Assembly: GCA_029856125.1 (NCBI GenBank)
Contig: JAHQWJ010000120.1
Location: 1-64,000 of the forward strand
Direction: 5' to 3'
DNA from: Promethearchaeia archaeon
GTDB taxonomy: Archaea; Asgardarchaeota; Lokiarchaeia; Sigyniarchaeales; SOKP01
Length of the DNA: 64,000 nt
In this document: one piece after another, positions 25,957-36,117 of the stretch
Layout of the letters: every line of letters starts with the position of its first letter
Numbering within the stretch: the first letter of the stretch is position 1
Position numbers and translations under genes: made by a program
The notes under the pieces: model-generated
What the model was told of the DNA's origin: nothing
Database searches by the model: none
What the model saw: the letters and a program-made list of their open reading frames with translations, nothing else

Positions 25957-28845
25957 ATGTATGATCCTAAGCAAATAGAAAAAAAATGGCAAGATAAATG
26001 GGAACAGGCAAAAATTTTTGAAGCTGATCCGATCGCCAACAAGGAAAAGATTTTTATGACTTCTCCTTATCCGTACGCTTCTGGCCCTTCACACATAGGT
26101 CATGGTAGGAGTTTTGTGAACGGAGATGTTTTTGCGAGATATTATCGTGCAAAGGGATATAACGTATTGTATCCCATGGCATTCCATATAACAGGCACTC
26201 CTGTGTTAGCAATATCTTCTTCCATTGAAAGAAATGATAGAGAAACGATAGAACGAATGGAAGAGTACGTATCGTTGCATACAACGGATCGAGAACAAGT
26301 AATAAATATTGTCGAAAGCTTTGTTGAACCCTGGAATATAGTGAACTATTTTTCGGACACTTACAAAATCGATTTTAAAGCTTTAGGTATGAGTTTAGAT
26401 TGGAGACGAGAATTTACAACTGGTGATAAACTCTACAATAAGCTAATTGAGTGGCAATTTCATAAACTATTCGACCAAGGATATTTAGAGAAAGGTGAAT
26501 ACCCTATTTTATATTGTCCTCAATGTGAAAACGCTGTAGGCGAGGACGATATTGCCAGTGGAGACGAATTAAATTTAGACATTAACGAATATACTTGCAT
26601 CAAATTTCCATTTGAGGATACTTATCTAGTTCCTTCTACATTGAGGCCCGAAACAATCTACGGTGCGACTAACTTATGGATTAATCCTACTGGTACATAT
26701 GTATACGCTAAAGTGAATGGGGATACATGGATTATTTCTGAGGAAGCTACTTTACTTCTAAACAATCAGAATAAGGATGTGGAAATACTTGAGAAATTGA
26801 AGGGAGTAGATCTAATTGGAAAGAAGGTTAAGAGTGTAGATGGTAGCCGAGATCTTTTAATTTTGCCTGGAGAATTTGTAGACACTACAGTTGCAACTGG
26901 GGTAGTTTACTCAGTACCAGCCCACGCTCCATACGATTATATCGCTTTATTAGACTTACAAAAAAATGAGGCAGCTATAAAGAAGTTCAATTTAAACTCA
27001 GAGGAAATAAAGGAGATAGAGCCTATTCAAATCATTGACTTATTGGATTTCGAAGATTTTCCCGCAAAAGTTTATTGCGAAAAGTTCGATGTTCATACTC
27101 AAACTGATTACGAAAAATTAAATAAAGCGACAGCTGAGAATTATAAAGTAGAATATTATAACGGAATTCTGAACGATAAGTGTGGTAAATACAAAGGACT
27201 AAAAGTGAATGAAGCTGTGGTTAAAGTTATTGACGATTTGATTGAGGATGGAATGGCTGATAAAATTTTTCTACCAATTACTAAAGATCTAAAATGTAAG
27301 TGTGGAGAAGAAATATTGGTTTCGATATTAAGCGATCAATGGTTTTTAAATTTTAATGCGGGAGATTGGAAGCAAAAAGCGTCAAGATGTTTGAGTAATA
27401 TGAATATTGTTCCCAATAAATATCGCATGAACTTTGAACATGTGTTTAATTGGTTAGAAAAAAGACCTTGTGCGCGGAAAAGAGGCCTTGGAACTCAGCT
27501 TCCATTTGACGATAATTGGATTATCGAATCTTTAAGCGATTCTACAATTTATATGAGTTTCTACACCGTAATTCATCTGATAAAGAAAAATGATCTCAAA
27601 CCAGAGCAGCTAATACCAGCGTTTTTTGATTATATTCTATTAAATATGGGCGATATCAAAAGCCTATCTAATGAAGCTAAGATTGAAATAACTGTATTAG
27701 AACAAATGCAACAAGAATTTGAATATTGGTATCCCGTAGATCATAGACATACAGCAATAATGCATATTTCCAATCATCTAAGCTTTTATATATTTCATCA
27801 TGTCGCTATTTTTCGAGAAAAACATTGGCCAAAAATCGTCTCTTTAATGGAACCAGTAATTATAGAAGGTCAAAAAATGGGAAAATCTAAAGGAAACGTA
27901 ATTTCAATAGCAAATATAATATCTAATTACTCGGCTGATTTATTCCGTTTTTATATCTCTCATAGCGGCGATTTTGGAATCAGTGTAGATTGGCGTGAAA
28001 AGCAAATACAAATCCTAAAAAATCACATATTACGGTTCTATAATTTTATTTCGGAAAATACAGCTAAACTAAGTAAAATTGAAGGAAAAATCGAGAACAT
28101 TAACACAAAATATGCAAATATCGTTTTATCGAAATGCACTAAGAAATTTGTTGAAGCGGAAAAGGGTTTGAAAGATTTAAACATAAGGAAATATCTTCAA
28201 CTCTCTTTTTACGAGGTTTTTAATATAATTCAAGATTTTAGTAGATTTTGTGAAGATGCGAATGATGTTTTAGAAGTTTATAAAATTATTTTTACAAATT
28301 GGGTAAAAATCCTTTCTATAACCATGCCTCATCTATGCGAAGAACTATGGGAGATGATGGGAAACACCAATTTCCTTTCAAAGGTCATTTGGGATGATTT
28401 TAACAAAGAATACATTAATAACGATATTGAACGTGAATTTGATTATATTTCTGAACTAATATCTGATGTTTTGAACATTCAAAAAATTGTTTCTTCTAGT
28501 GATCAGAGCAAATATTATCTGTACACTGCTCCAAGCTGGAAATTTGAAGTTTTAAAAATAATAATTTTAAAAGAGGGAAATTTCAAAGAAGTAATTGATG
28601 AATGTAAACTTAAAGGTGATTTAATCAAAAATAAAGATTTGATCTCGTACGTTAAAAATCAAATTAAAGATAGGATTTGGGAGAAGGATTTGAATGTATT
28701 AAATGAAGAAATCTTATTAGAAGAATACAGAGAATACATTGAAAAAAGAATTAAGGGCAAAATATACATTAATTCAAAATACGATCCAAAAAACCGGTCA
28801 GTGAAAGCAGTTCCATTTAAACCAGCGATTTACGTAGATATTTAA
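25957..28845 (+). CDS. leuS: leucyl-tRNA synthetase, archaeal type
   Basis: A 962-residue class I synthetase charging tRNA-Leu. The HIGH motif is HIGHGRSF near 47, followed by PMAFHITGTPVLAI. The CP1 editing domain shows STLRPETIYGATNLW near 228 and GVVYSVPAHAPYDY near 317, where the Thr-rich pocket and Asp hydrolyse mischarged tRNA. Zinc-ligand candidates are CPQCE near 187. The KMSKS loop is altered to KMGKS (GQKMGKSKGN near 642). The tRNA-binding C-terminus ends with the basic VKAVPFKPAIYVDI typical of archaeal/eukaryotic LeuRS. It is 13 bases from the convergent radical-SAM gene. Confidence 0.95.
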   Translation: MYDPKQIEKKWQDKWEQAKIFEADPIANKEKIFMTSPYPYASGPSHIGHGRSFVNGDVFARYYRAKGYNVLYPMAFHITGTPVLAISSSIERNDRETIERMEEYVSLHTTDREQVINIVESFVEPWNIVNYFSDTYKIDFKALGMSLDWRREFTTGDKLYNKLIEWQFHKLFDQGYLEKGEYPILYCPQCENAVGEDDIASGDELNLDINEYTCIKFPFEDTYLVPSTLRPETIYGATNLWINPTGTYVYAKVNGDTWIISEEATLLLNNQNKDVEILEKLKGVDLIGKKVKSVDGSRDLLILPGEFVDTTVATGVVYSVPAHAPYDYIALLDLQKNEAAIKKFNLNSEEIKEIEPIQIIDLLDFEDFPAKVYCEKFDVHTQTDYEKLNKATAENYKVEYYNGILNDKCGKYKGLKVNEAVVKVIDDLIEDGMADKIFLPITKDLKCKCGEEILVSILSDQWFLNFNAGDWKQKASRCLSNMNIVPNKYRMNFEHVFNWLEKRPCARKRGLGTQLPFDDNWIIESLSDSTIYMSFYTVIHLIKKNDLKPEQLIPAFFDYILLNMGDIKSLSNEAKIEITVLEQMQQEFEYWYPVDHRHTAIMHISNHLSFYIFHHVAIFREKHWPKIVSLMEPVIIEGQKMGKSKGNVISIANIISNYSADLFRFYISHSGDFGISVDWREKQIQILKNHILRFYNFISENTAKLSKIEGKIENINTKYANIVLSKCTKKFVEAEKGLKDLNIRKYLQLSFYEVFNIIQDFSRFCEDANDVLEVYKIIFTNWVKILSITMPHLCEELWEMMGNTNFLSKVIWDDFNKEYINNDIEREFDYISELISDVLNIQKIVSSSDQSKYYLYTAPSWKFEVLKIIILKEGNFKEVIDECKLKGDLIKNKDLISYVKNQIKDRIWEKDLNVLNEEILLEEYREYIEKRIKGKIYINSKYDPKNRSVKAVPFKPAIYVDI

Positions 28846-28858
28846 AATATAAGTCATT

Positions 28859-29767
28859 TTATTCTTCTTCCAGTCCGTATACTTGTCTTGGCGTAAGATA
28901 TTGAGGATATTTGTCGATTAGGGCTAAGCGCGCTTTATAGCACATATGACATTCGTCTACGTACGAATCTTCGTGCTTAATATCGTAATCTCTGACTAAT
29001 TGAGCTGGACCTCCCCGAAGTAAAGGACCACATATTGGATGATTATCAGGTTTATAATTTCTTACTAGCTCTGACAGAGGTGTTTCCCAGAAGTTACCTA
29101 TACTTAAACCCTGACAGATTTGGGCGTTACCAAAAGGATCAACATGGACTCTCCCTAATCCCTTTAAGTCTTCATATGGACACTCTTTTAGTTCTTCCCA
29201 TTTTTTCCGAGGTAAACCTTTTATCAATGTTTCAATAGCCCTCCCTCTAAAGGTTACTCCACCACCTATTACGGGTTCTCCTTTTTCATACTCAGATTCC
29301 GATCTCATTTCTACTTTTGGTTCATTGATACTGATTGAAGATGTAGGAATGTTCAATTTATTTGCTGCGTTTCTCGCTACTTTGGATAGGTTATCGTCTT
29401 TATTTTCAAAATGAAATTCATCGTCACTTACAGTCAAATCCTTTACGCCTAAATCAGTAAGAGATTTAAGCCATACTTCTGCGTCTTCAATACAGGTTGC
29501 CCAATATGAATTTGTTACGATACCAATTTTAAATCCTTTTTCATTCGCAAGTTTAATCCCTTCAAGCATTATAGGATAAAACAGAAAAGGTTCTCCACCT
29601 TCAAAATAAATCCATTCAATCGTGCCGATTTTAACTGCTTCGTCAAGAACAGTTCTAATTTGTTCCAAAGTAAAAGTACCTTCAGAATGAGGCCCACAGT
29701 ACAAAAAACAATGGTCACATTCATAATTACATTTGTAAGTGAGGAGAAAGTGTATCCCATTTAACAT
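28859..29767 (-). CDS. radical SAM protein with C-terminal auxiliary cluster motif
   Basis: A 302-residue radical SAM enzyme. The cluster motif is CNYECDHC (residues 13-20), which binds 4Fe-4S and SAM. GGEPFLF near 60 contacts SAM. A C-terminal SPASM-like set follows: GNAQICQGLSIGNFW near 218, a Cys near 246 and DECHMC near 271-276, which could hold an auxiliary cluster. SPASM proteins often modify peptides, but no obvious precursor peptide is encoded next to it, so the substrate is open. It stands alone between leuS and a thiolase gene. Confidence 0.85.
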   Translation of the reverse strand: MLNGIHFLLTYKCNYECDHCFLYCGPHSEGTFTLEQIRTVLDEAVKIGTIEWIYFEGGEPFLFYPIMLEGIKLANEKGFKIGIVTNSYWATCIEDAEVWLKSLTDLGVKDLTVSDDEFHFENKDDNLSKVARNAANKLNIPTSSISINEPKVEMRSESEYEKGEPVIGGGVTFRGRAIETLIKGLPRKKWEELKECPYEDLKGLGRVHVDPFGNAQICQGLSIGNFWETPLSELVRNYKPDNHPICGPLLRGGPAQLVRDYDIKHEDSYVDECHMCYKARLALIDKYPQYLTPRQVYGLEEE

Positions 29768-29876
29768 GATTATTTCATCTCAATTATTATTTTGAATAGA
29801 TATACATTATTTTAAAATAAAATTAATTAATAAAAATACATTAGATTCTATAAAATTTCTAAAGAAGTGAATAATT

Positions 29877-31223
29877 ATGGCAAACTCAGTAAGTATGTAT
29901 GAGAAATATTTCAAAGATCCGAAACGGGAGCCAGTATTAGTTGATTATGTCCGAACGCCAATAGGTAGAAGAAAAGGAACGGTAGGACGTCACAGAGGAG
30001 ACGATTTAGTAGTACATTGCTACCACACCATTCTTAATCGGAACGACTTCGATGTTAATATAATTGGAGATTCGATAGTTAGTTGTAACAGTCAAATTGG
30101 GGATTGTGCATTAGATATTGGGAGGACTGCTGCATTGGCAGCTCATCTACCCGTAAAAATACCTGGAATGTCCATTAATCGTCAATGTGCTAGTGGTGCT
30201 CAATCAGTAATGTCTGGTTGGCAAGCTATTGCCTCAGGGATTGTTGATTGCGTTATCTGTGGTGGAACGGAAGTCCAAAATCGGTATCCTATTATGTCAG
30301 ATTCTTACGTGTTTGATAAGGAAAAGAATAAACCTATGATGATTGCCCCCAATAAAAAAATCTTAAGCAATCCAGAAGTAGCTCAAAAATTAAAAGAATA
30401 CAAAACTTCATTTGCAGGTCAAATTAATTCTGCTCACGATCTTGGTCTCCACTGGATGAACAAATCGGGAAAAACTCTCGAAGAATTTAGGTTAGAAGTA
30501 GATAGTCTTTCATTTGCATCACATCATAAAGCAATTACCACTTGGGACAAAAGAGGAAAAGAAATTGAACCTATATGGTGCCCTAAGCTTGACGAGGAGG
30601 GAAATCCTACATTAGATGAACATAATGAAGTCGCAAAGGATTCGAGTTTATCGGTCCTAACTGAGAGGGACGAAGCACCTCGACCTAACACAACAATGGA
30701 AAAGTTAGCAAGTCTAAGAACTATCATCGGTAGAAAAAGTAAAGCCTTTTTAACAGCAGGTAATAGTTGTCCAACTAGCGATGGTGCTGCAGTACAACTA
30801 TGGATGACGCGTGAATTAGCCGAGGAAAATAGTTTAAAAATTAGAGCTTCAATTATGAGCTATGTTGTTGTTGGCACGGATCCTATATTACAACTAACTG
30901 GACCAATAGAGGCAATGCCGAAAGCGCTTGAAAGAGCAAATATGACATTTGACGATATGAGTTACATTGAAATTAACGAAGCTTTCAGCCCCGTTATATT
31001 TGCCTGTTGTTACGATCTCGGTTTAGACTGGAATGACCCCCGGTTTAATCCTTGGGGAGGAGCAATTGCGTTAGGGCATCCTACTGGAGCAACTGGTACT
31101 AGATTAATTGGTACAAATCTCATTCAACTAGAAGAGTCAGGGAAAGAATTCGCTATTAGTTCAATGTGCGTAGGATTAGGAATGGGAGCCGCAACCATCA
31201 TAAGAAATGAAAATCCTAAATAA
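29877..31223 (+). CDS. acetyl-CoA acetyltransferase (thiolase)
   Basis: A 448-residue thiolase. The nucleophilic Cys104 sits in INRQCASGAQSV; the C-terminal domain has EINEAFSPVIFACC near 367, GGAIALGHPTGATGTRLIG near 396-414 with the catalytic His, and SSMCVGLGMGAA near 428 with the second Cys. It cleaves 3-ketoacyl-CoA or condenses two acyl-CoAs. The N-terminal 25 residues before VDYVRTPIG are longer than usual. It is flanked by the radical SAM gene (divergent) and a winged-helix ferredoxin gene (convergent), with a thiolase-like protein 1.5 kb on. Confidence 0.92.
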   Translation: MANSVSMYEKYFKDPKREPVLVDYVRTPIGRRKGTVGRHRGDDLVVHCYHTILNRNDFDVNIIGDSIVSCNSQIGDCALDIGRTAALAAHLPVKIPGMSINRQCASGAQSVMSGWQAIASGIVDCVICGGTEVQNRYPIMSDSYVFDKEKNKPMMIAPNKKILSNPEVAQKLKEYKTSFAGQINSAHDLGLHWMNKSGKTLEEFRLEVDSLSFASHHKAITTWDKRGKEIEPIWCPKLDEEGNPTLDEHNEVAKDSSLSVLTERDEAPRPNTTMEKLASLRTIIGRKSKAFLTAGNSCPTSDGAAVQLWMTRELAEENSLKIRASIMSYVVVGTDPILQLTGPIEAMPKALERANMTFDDMSYIEINEAFSPVIFACCYDLGLDWNDPRFNPWGGAIALGHPTGATGTRLIGTNLIQLEESGKEFAISSMCVGLGMGAATIIRNENPK

Positions 31224-31245
31224 TACTTTTTTCTCATTTTTTATG

Positions 31246-31269
31246 TTTTCTAGAGTATGTTCTAGAAAA
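31246..31269. terminator. 9-bp perfect hairpin between convergent genes
   Basis: TTTTCTAGA at 31246-31254 pairs with TCTAGAAAA at 31261-31269 across a 6-base loop. It lies 22 bases after the thiolase stop codon and 78 bases before the end of the opposite-strand ferredoxin gene, so it could end both transcripts or protect their 3' ends. Confidence 0.45.
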
Positions 31270-31346
31270 TGTAATTCATGTTGTTGAGAAGTAAGATACA
31301 GATGTGAAATATTTTAGTAAATAATTTTTTTATTTAGCTCTAATTT

Positions 31347-32498
31347 TTAATTTTTCCTTCCTTCGATTGTTTTCATCATAGCTTCCATCATGTTTTCCAC
31401 AGGAATTCTATCGTATCTTTTAACCATTGATAAAGCTTCTTCAGGACAATTGTAAGCACAGACTCCACAGCCTATACATCTATCAGTATTAATAGAAATT
31501 CTTTGATCTTCGCTCTCTTCGTCAACCAGTTCGATTACCTCCATAGGGCAAATCTCTGTACATTTTAAACAAAATATGCAATTTTCCTTGGTATACTCTG
31601 GTAAAAAGTTTGAAGTTGCAACCATGCCTGGATTATCAAATTGTCGAATTCCTCGTAGCATTATACAACAATCACGATCACAGTTACAGATAAACGAAGT
31701 TTTTTCAGTTATATTTTGAGTAGTATGAACTAATCCTGCTTCAGCTGCTCCCGTTAAAGTTTTAAGGGCTTCTTCCTTCGTTAATTCTCTTCCAAAACCT
31801 TGTTCTATACAGTAATCGGCAAAAGTATTAAAATTCATACAAACATTGACAGGGTAATCATTTACAGGAACACCATCGTTATGTATTTTCATATGAGTTC
31901 TGCAAGCACAATCCATAACTGAAACTCTGTGTGATTTTTCTACTAAAGTTTTTACCTGCTCAAAAGGCAAAATTTTGTTTTTTATCACGTCTACTTCTTC
32001 GTTTACCCTTAAGAGCGTACCCTTCTCTCTACTAACAGTATCATTTATTACCTCTTGGTCAACGAAGACTCTCATAAAAGGATAGGAGGAACTCATAGAA
32101 TTTACTACATACCCTTGGTCATAATACTTCTCGTATTCCTCCGCGAATAATTTTACTACATCTTCTTCCTCTGCTAAAGCTCGTTTATGGTTAGCAAAAT
32201 ACAATTCAAAGAGTCCTGGGATTAAAGGAAACATTGAATATGTGGTTACATCGTTTTTTGTAGCTGAAAATAATCTTTGTGTACGACTCATTTCCTTCAA
32301 TAAGGGGCGAATCTCATCAACAGAGCGCTTGAGCTTTTTTGCTATTTTCTGTGCAGTAAAGCGATCCATATACGCTCCATTAAAAACCAAAAGTATTTCG
32401 GCTTCCTCAGAAGTGTAAAGTGTTTTGAGAATCTTCTCCATCTCTTCTGACCATGGGGAGCCCATTTTTTTAGCAATTCGTTCGTAATTACTAGCCAT
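31347..32498 (-). CDS. winged-helix/ferredoxin iron-sulfur protein
   Basis: A 383-residue protein with three parts. The first 90 residues look like a winged helix (FTAQKIAKKLKRSVDEIRPLLKEMSR). The middle has MDCACRTHMKIHND near 194 and FICNCDRDCCIML near 262. The C-terminus is a two-cluster ferredoxin: CIFCLKCTEICPM near 313 and CIGCGVCAYNCPE near 345. The same CxC plus CNC-x2-CC arrangement occurs at 14112-14912 without the winged helix. Such proteins in anaerobes are often labelled 4Fe-4S binding protein with no known partner. A redox-sensing regulator is an inference from the winged helix. Confidence 0.78.
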   Translation of the reverse strand: MASNYERIAKKMGSPWSEEMEKILKTLYTSEEAEILLVFNGAYMDRFTAQKIAKKLKRSVDEIRPLLKEMSRTQRLFSATKNDVTTYSMFPLIPGLFELYFANHKRALAEEEDVVKLFAEEYEKYYDQGYVVNSMSSSYPFMRVFVDQEVINDTVSREKGTLLRVNEEVDVIKNKILPFEQVKTLVEKSHRVSVMDCACRTHMKIHNDGVPVNDYPVNVCMNFNTFADYCIEQGFGRELTKEEALKTLTGAAEAGLVHTTQNITEKTSFICNCDRDCCIMLRGIRQFDNPGMVATSNFLPEYTKENCIFCLKCTEICPMEVIELVDEESEDQRISINTDRCIGCGVCAYNCPEEALSMVKRYDRIPVENMMEAMMKTIEGRKN

Positions 32499-32703
32499 TT
32501 GTTAAATTCCTCATTTATAGAACTAATTGAATAATCTAATTATTCACGTAATTTAAAGCATTTTAAATAATTCCGATGTATATGAGTAATTTCATTTAAG
32601 ATTCAGTGGAACTTCCGTATAGCTGCCTTTCGCTTAAAAAATTAAATTTAATATTAATTAAAGATTAGATTCTATTTAATAATCAATAAGAAGAATAATC
32701 CCG

Positions 32704-33936
32704 GTGTTTAATTTGGAAAAAGTTGCGATTATAGGAGTAGGACACACTAAATTTGGAAAGCTCCAAGATAAAGGTTTAATGGATTTATTATGCGATGCTT
32801 CGTTAGAAGCAATTCAAGATTCAAACACCACTGATAAGAACTTTGATTCTGTTTATGTCGGTGCCATGAGTCCCTCTGCCTTCATTAATTTATCTGGGGT
32901 CGCAAGTGCTTTAGTAGATAAAATTGGGTTAATTCCTGCTGCTGCAGATCATATCAAAAATGGACCTGCCAGCGGTGGTTCTGCTATAAAAGCTGGATTT
33001 CAAGCGATTGCATCAGGAATGAGCGATTTAGTTTTGGTTGTAGGGGGGGAAAAAATGACTCATATAACAACTCCTGGATACGTCACCTCAAATGTGGCAA
33101 CGTTAACGCACCCAGAAGCTGAAAGACGACACGGTGTCTCACTTCCTTCGTTTGCGGGATTACTAACGAGAGCATATCTCGAGAAATATGATGCAAAACT
33201 AGATTGGATTTCCGATATCGCAATTAAAAACCATAAGAATGGCGCTTTAAATCCAAACGCTCATTTTCAGAGAACAATTAATAGTTTTATGGAAAGTGCA
33301 ATTGATAAAGGAAAAGGATCTTGGGATAATGTATATGAATTCCTAAATGACGATAAGACAAATCCGATAATTGCTGATCCACTGAGACTTTTTCATGTTT
33401 GCCCGATTTCGGATGGTGCGGCTGCTTTAGTCTTATGTAATGCTGAAAAAGCAGAAGAATATTGCGATACACCAATTTTAATTTCGGGTATTGGACAAGC
33501 AACAGATACCCAAATAGTATTTGAACGTGAGGAACTTACCACTCTGAAAGCTTTAAGAATATGTTCTAAACAAGCTTACAAGATGGCTCATAAAGCCCCA
33601 AAAGATATGGATGTAGCCGAATTACACGATGCTTTTGAAATCCTTGAGGCAGTGCAGAGCGAGGATATAGGGTTCTTTCGTAAAGGCGAGGGTGCCAAAG
33701 CTGCTCATGAAGGCCAAACAGAGATTGGAGGTAAAATCCCCATTAATCCTTCAGGGGGATTGAAAGCAAGAGGTCACCCACTTGGGGCTACTGGAGTCGC
33801 TCAGGTTGTAGAATTGGTGTGGCAGTTAAGGGGAGATGCGGGTAAACGACAAGTTGATGGCGCTGAAACGGGAATTACATGTAATTTTGGGGGATTTGGC
33901 AATAATATCATTTCAATATTGGTAGAGAGAATGTAA
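32704..33936 (+). CDS. thiolase-family protein lacking the nucleophilic cysteine
   Basis: A 410-residue archaeal-type thiolase-fold protein with GTG start. The fold is intact (FNLEKVAIIGVGHTKFG at start, GGLKARGHPLGATGVAQVVEL near 354-374 with His, and GITCNFGGFGNN near 392). Where active thiolases have ACASGG, this has GPASGG: Pro88 replaces the nucleophilic Cys. The following FQAIASGMSDLVLVVGGEKM matches the family. Such SCP2-type or HMG-CoA-pathway relatives lacking the Cys may be inactive or use a different step. Normal archaeal thiolases pair with a DUF35 OB-fold protein; one lies 6 kb away at 39859-40221. Confidence 0.85.
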   Translation: MFNLEKVAIIGVGHTKFGKLQDKGLMDLLCDASLEAIQDSNTTDKNFDSVYVGAMSPSAFINLSGVASALVDKIGLIPAAADHIKNGPASGGSAIKAGFQAIASGMSDLVLVVGGEKMTHITTPGYVTSNVATLTHPEAERRHGVSLPSFAGLLTRAYLEKYDAKLDWISDIAIKNHKNGALNPNAHFQRTINSFMESAIDKGKGSWDNVYEFLNDDKTNPIIADPLRLFHVCPISDGAAALVLCNAEKAEEYCDTPILISGIGQATDTQIVFEREELTTLKALRICSKQAYKMAHKAPKDMDVAELHDAFEILEAVQSEDIGFFRKGEGAKAAHEGQTEIGGKIPINPSGGLKARGHPLGATGVAQVVELVWQLRGDAGKRQVDGAETGITCNFGGFGNNIISILVERM

Positions 33937-33962
33937 TTATTTGTAAAAATATGAAATAAACT

Positions 33963-35873
33963 TTAATTGGATTCTAATTCTGCTATTTCTGTTTTAAAAA
34001 GGTTAGCAATCGTAAGCCAATTTTGTTTTGTTTCAAAATCTGATTTACTCTTCTCTGCAAATTTAATACCTGATTCCAATCTATCGATTGCTAACTTAAA
34101 CTTACCGAGTTCTTTATAGCAAATCCCAAGCTTGATGTGCGTTTGGAACGTATACCATTCTTCTGAGCCTATTTCGATAGCTTTGAGAAACTCATTTTTA
34201 GCGTTTTCATAATCTTGGAAGGACATTAAGATTTCACCATATGTATCGTGATAAATGCCGTTATCAGGATCTTGTTCAATTAGGTTTTGAAGTATTTCAA
34301 CCGCTTCTTCTTTTCGGTTTAAATATTGTAACCAATAAACTTTGTAAGTAAGAAGTTTTGTATCGTCCGTATATTTTTCGAGCAATTCATTAATAATGTT
34401 AAACCCTTCTTCTATATCTCTCTTCTCTTTAAGGATATATGCTACCTTAATCTTGATGTCCTTCTCTTCATCGGGGAATCTTTCGAGCATTTCATCTAAA
34501 AATGGTAGTAATTCATCGTATTTGTTAAAATAAATTAACACGCGCTCTTTGGCAACATAGGCGTCAAACTGGTCAGGATTTATGCTAAGGGCTTCGTTTA
34601 CTTCTTTGATGTTCTCATCGTAATTTGTGAATTCTTGAACTAAAAATTTCTTAGACCTATAGGTTTGTACTTCGTGCCATATTAAACCTTTTAACTTGTC
34701 ATAAGTGTCAATCAACTTCTTCTCTTTTTCAACTTTGTAGGCCAAGTAAGCAATATAACTTGGTAACAATCTCTTTAAAGAAGAACGCTGACCTTCCTGA
34801 AAAAGAGAACCGCATACTTCGTCTAATATCGCGTCTATTGTGGACTCTAAAGTTGTTGAGTAGGTCTTATCTTTATCCTCTTCGTACAATTTATTTAAGT
34901 ACGTGAATTTTGTGATATGTTCTTCGACTATAGCGTTCAACATCGTTTCAAGCTTTTCATTAACCTGGAAATAATATATCTCATCATCATCTTCTTCCAA
35001 TTTGAAAAACTTAATAGGAAATATCTTTTTATCAATAATTTGCAGGACGTGAAACTCTAACACCACCAATTCTAACCCATATTTTTTAGCAAATTTCTCA
35101 GTTGAAATAGAGATGGGATATTGTGATGGATGATTGAGGGATAAATATAGAAGTATTTTGAAGAAATCTTCTTCACTTTTTAAAGATTGCTTGATTCTTT
35201 CGTGGGGTAATCTTAAAAGGTTATTGAGAAATCGAAATCTAGTTTCATCTTCAATGATTCTATATTTTTTAAAGAATTTTAGTGTTTTTTTTGTAACTTC
35301 TTTAATTCGATTGCTTTCTTCTTCCAAAATCGACTGACGGTCTAAATCATAATCCCTCAGCATTACAGAATATTCAGCTTTACCCAATTGAGTAATTCTA
35401 TACTCTTTATTTTCTTTTTTTACAATTCTGTCTTCAATTAAGGAGTTCATATTTTTGGATAAAGAAGAATTATTAATTGAAAGGGGTTCATTTAAAAAAT
35501 CTGCCCATTTACAGAATGTATTATTATATACCATCCAGAGTATCCAATGATCGTAATTTCTTTTCCACAAAATTGCTTTCGGGGGGTAATTTAACTTCCT
35601 TTTTTGTCTCGTGGCCTGTGATAGTTCATAAAATCTATCTTGTCCTTTAGTTGTTATCGTGTATTGATTAAATTCTCTCTTTTTAATTAATTCTGTTAAT
35701 AGAAGCTTTTTTAGATAAATTGATAAAGTAGAAGGTTTAATTTTTTTTTTTAAATTAGACCACGTACATACTTTGTTGTTATTGAGCATCCAGAGTATTA
35801 CTAATTCAAAGTTAATCTTACCAAAGATCGGCTCTATAACCTCTTTAGGGGGGTAATTAATTGGAGAAGACAT
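33963..35873 (-). CDS. winged-helix and TPR repeat protein
   Basis: A 636-residue cytoplasmic protein. Two winged-helix-like units lie in tandem near residues 15-80 and 95-165, each with WMLNNNKVCTW or WMVYNNTFCKW followed by a basic recognition helix and ITTKG or ITQLGK wing. A helical middle (about 180-400) follows. The C-terminal 230 residues form TPR repeats, for example NEALSINPDQFDAYVAKERV, LIEQDPDNGIYHDTYGEILM and NEFLKAIEIGSEEWYTFQTH. A DNA-binding regulator with protein-interaction repeats is inferred. It is convergent with the thiolase-like gene, 26 bases apart. Confidence 0.75.
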   Translation of the reverse strand: MSSPINYPPKEVIEPIFGKINFELVILWMLNNNKVCTWSNLKKKIKPSTLSIYLKKLLLTELIKKREFNQYTITTKGQDRFYELSQATRQKRKLNYPPKAILWKRNYDHWILWMVYNNTFCKWADFLNEPLSINNSSLSKNMNSLIEDRIVKKENKEYRITQLGKAEYSVMLRDYDLDRQSILEEESNRIKEVTKKTLKFFKKYRIIEDETRFRFLNNLLRLPHERIKQSLKSEEDFFKILLYLSLNHPSQYPISISTEKFAKKYGLELVVLEFHVLQIIDKKIFPIKFFKLEEDDDEIYYFQVNEKLETMLNAIVEEHITKFTYLNKLYEEDKDKTYSTTLESTIDAILDEVCGSLFQEGQRSSLKRLLPSYIAYLAYKVEKEKKLIDTYDKLKGLIWHEVQTYRSKKFLVQEFTNYDENIKEVNEALSINPDQFDAYVAKERVLIYFNKYDELLPFLDEMLERFPDEEKDIKIKVAYILKEKRDIEEGFNIINELLEKYTDDTKLLTYKVYWLQYLNRKEEAVEILQNLIEQDPDNGIYHDTYGEILMSFQDYENAKNEFLKAIEIGSEEWYTFQTHIKLGICYKELGKFKLAIDRLESGIKFAEKSKSDFETKQNWLTIANLFKTEIAELESN

Positions 35874-36117
35874 AACTTAGGATCATTTAGTTTATCTTTT
35901 TAGATTTAAGTTATATTGGGTTGTGAGTTTATTTATACATTACGGTCTAAAAGAAATATGGAACTCCAATTATAATTATGTAGTATAAACATTTAGTAAA
36001 CTTAATCCACCGATAATATAAACAATCTTGTAAATCGATTTAATACTAAAGTTTTATATTAAAAAAAAAACCTACATTATAGTAAGAAATATTTCATGTA
36101 ATTCTTGAAGACTAGCA

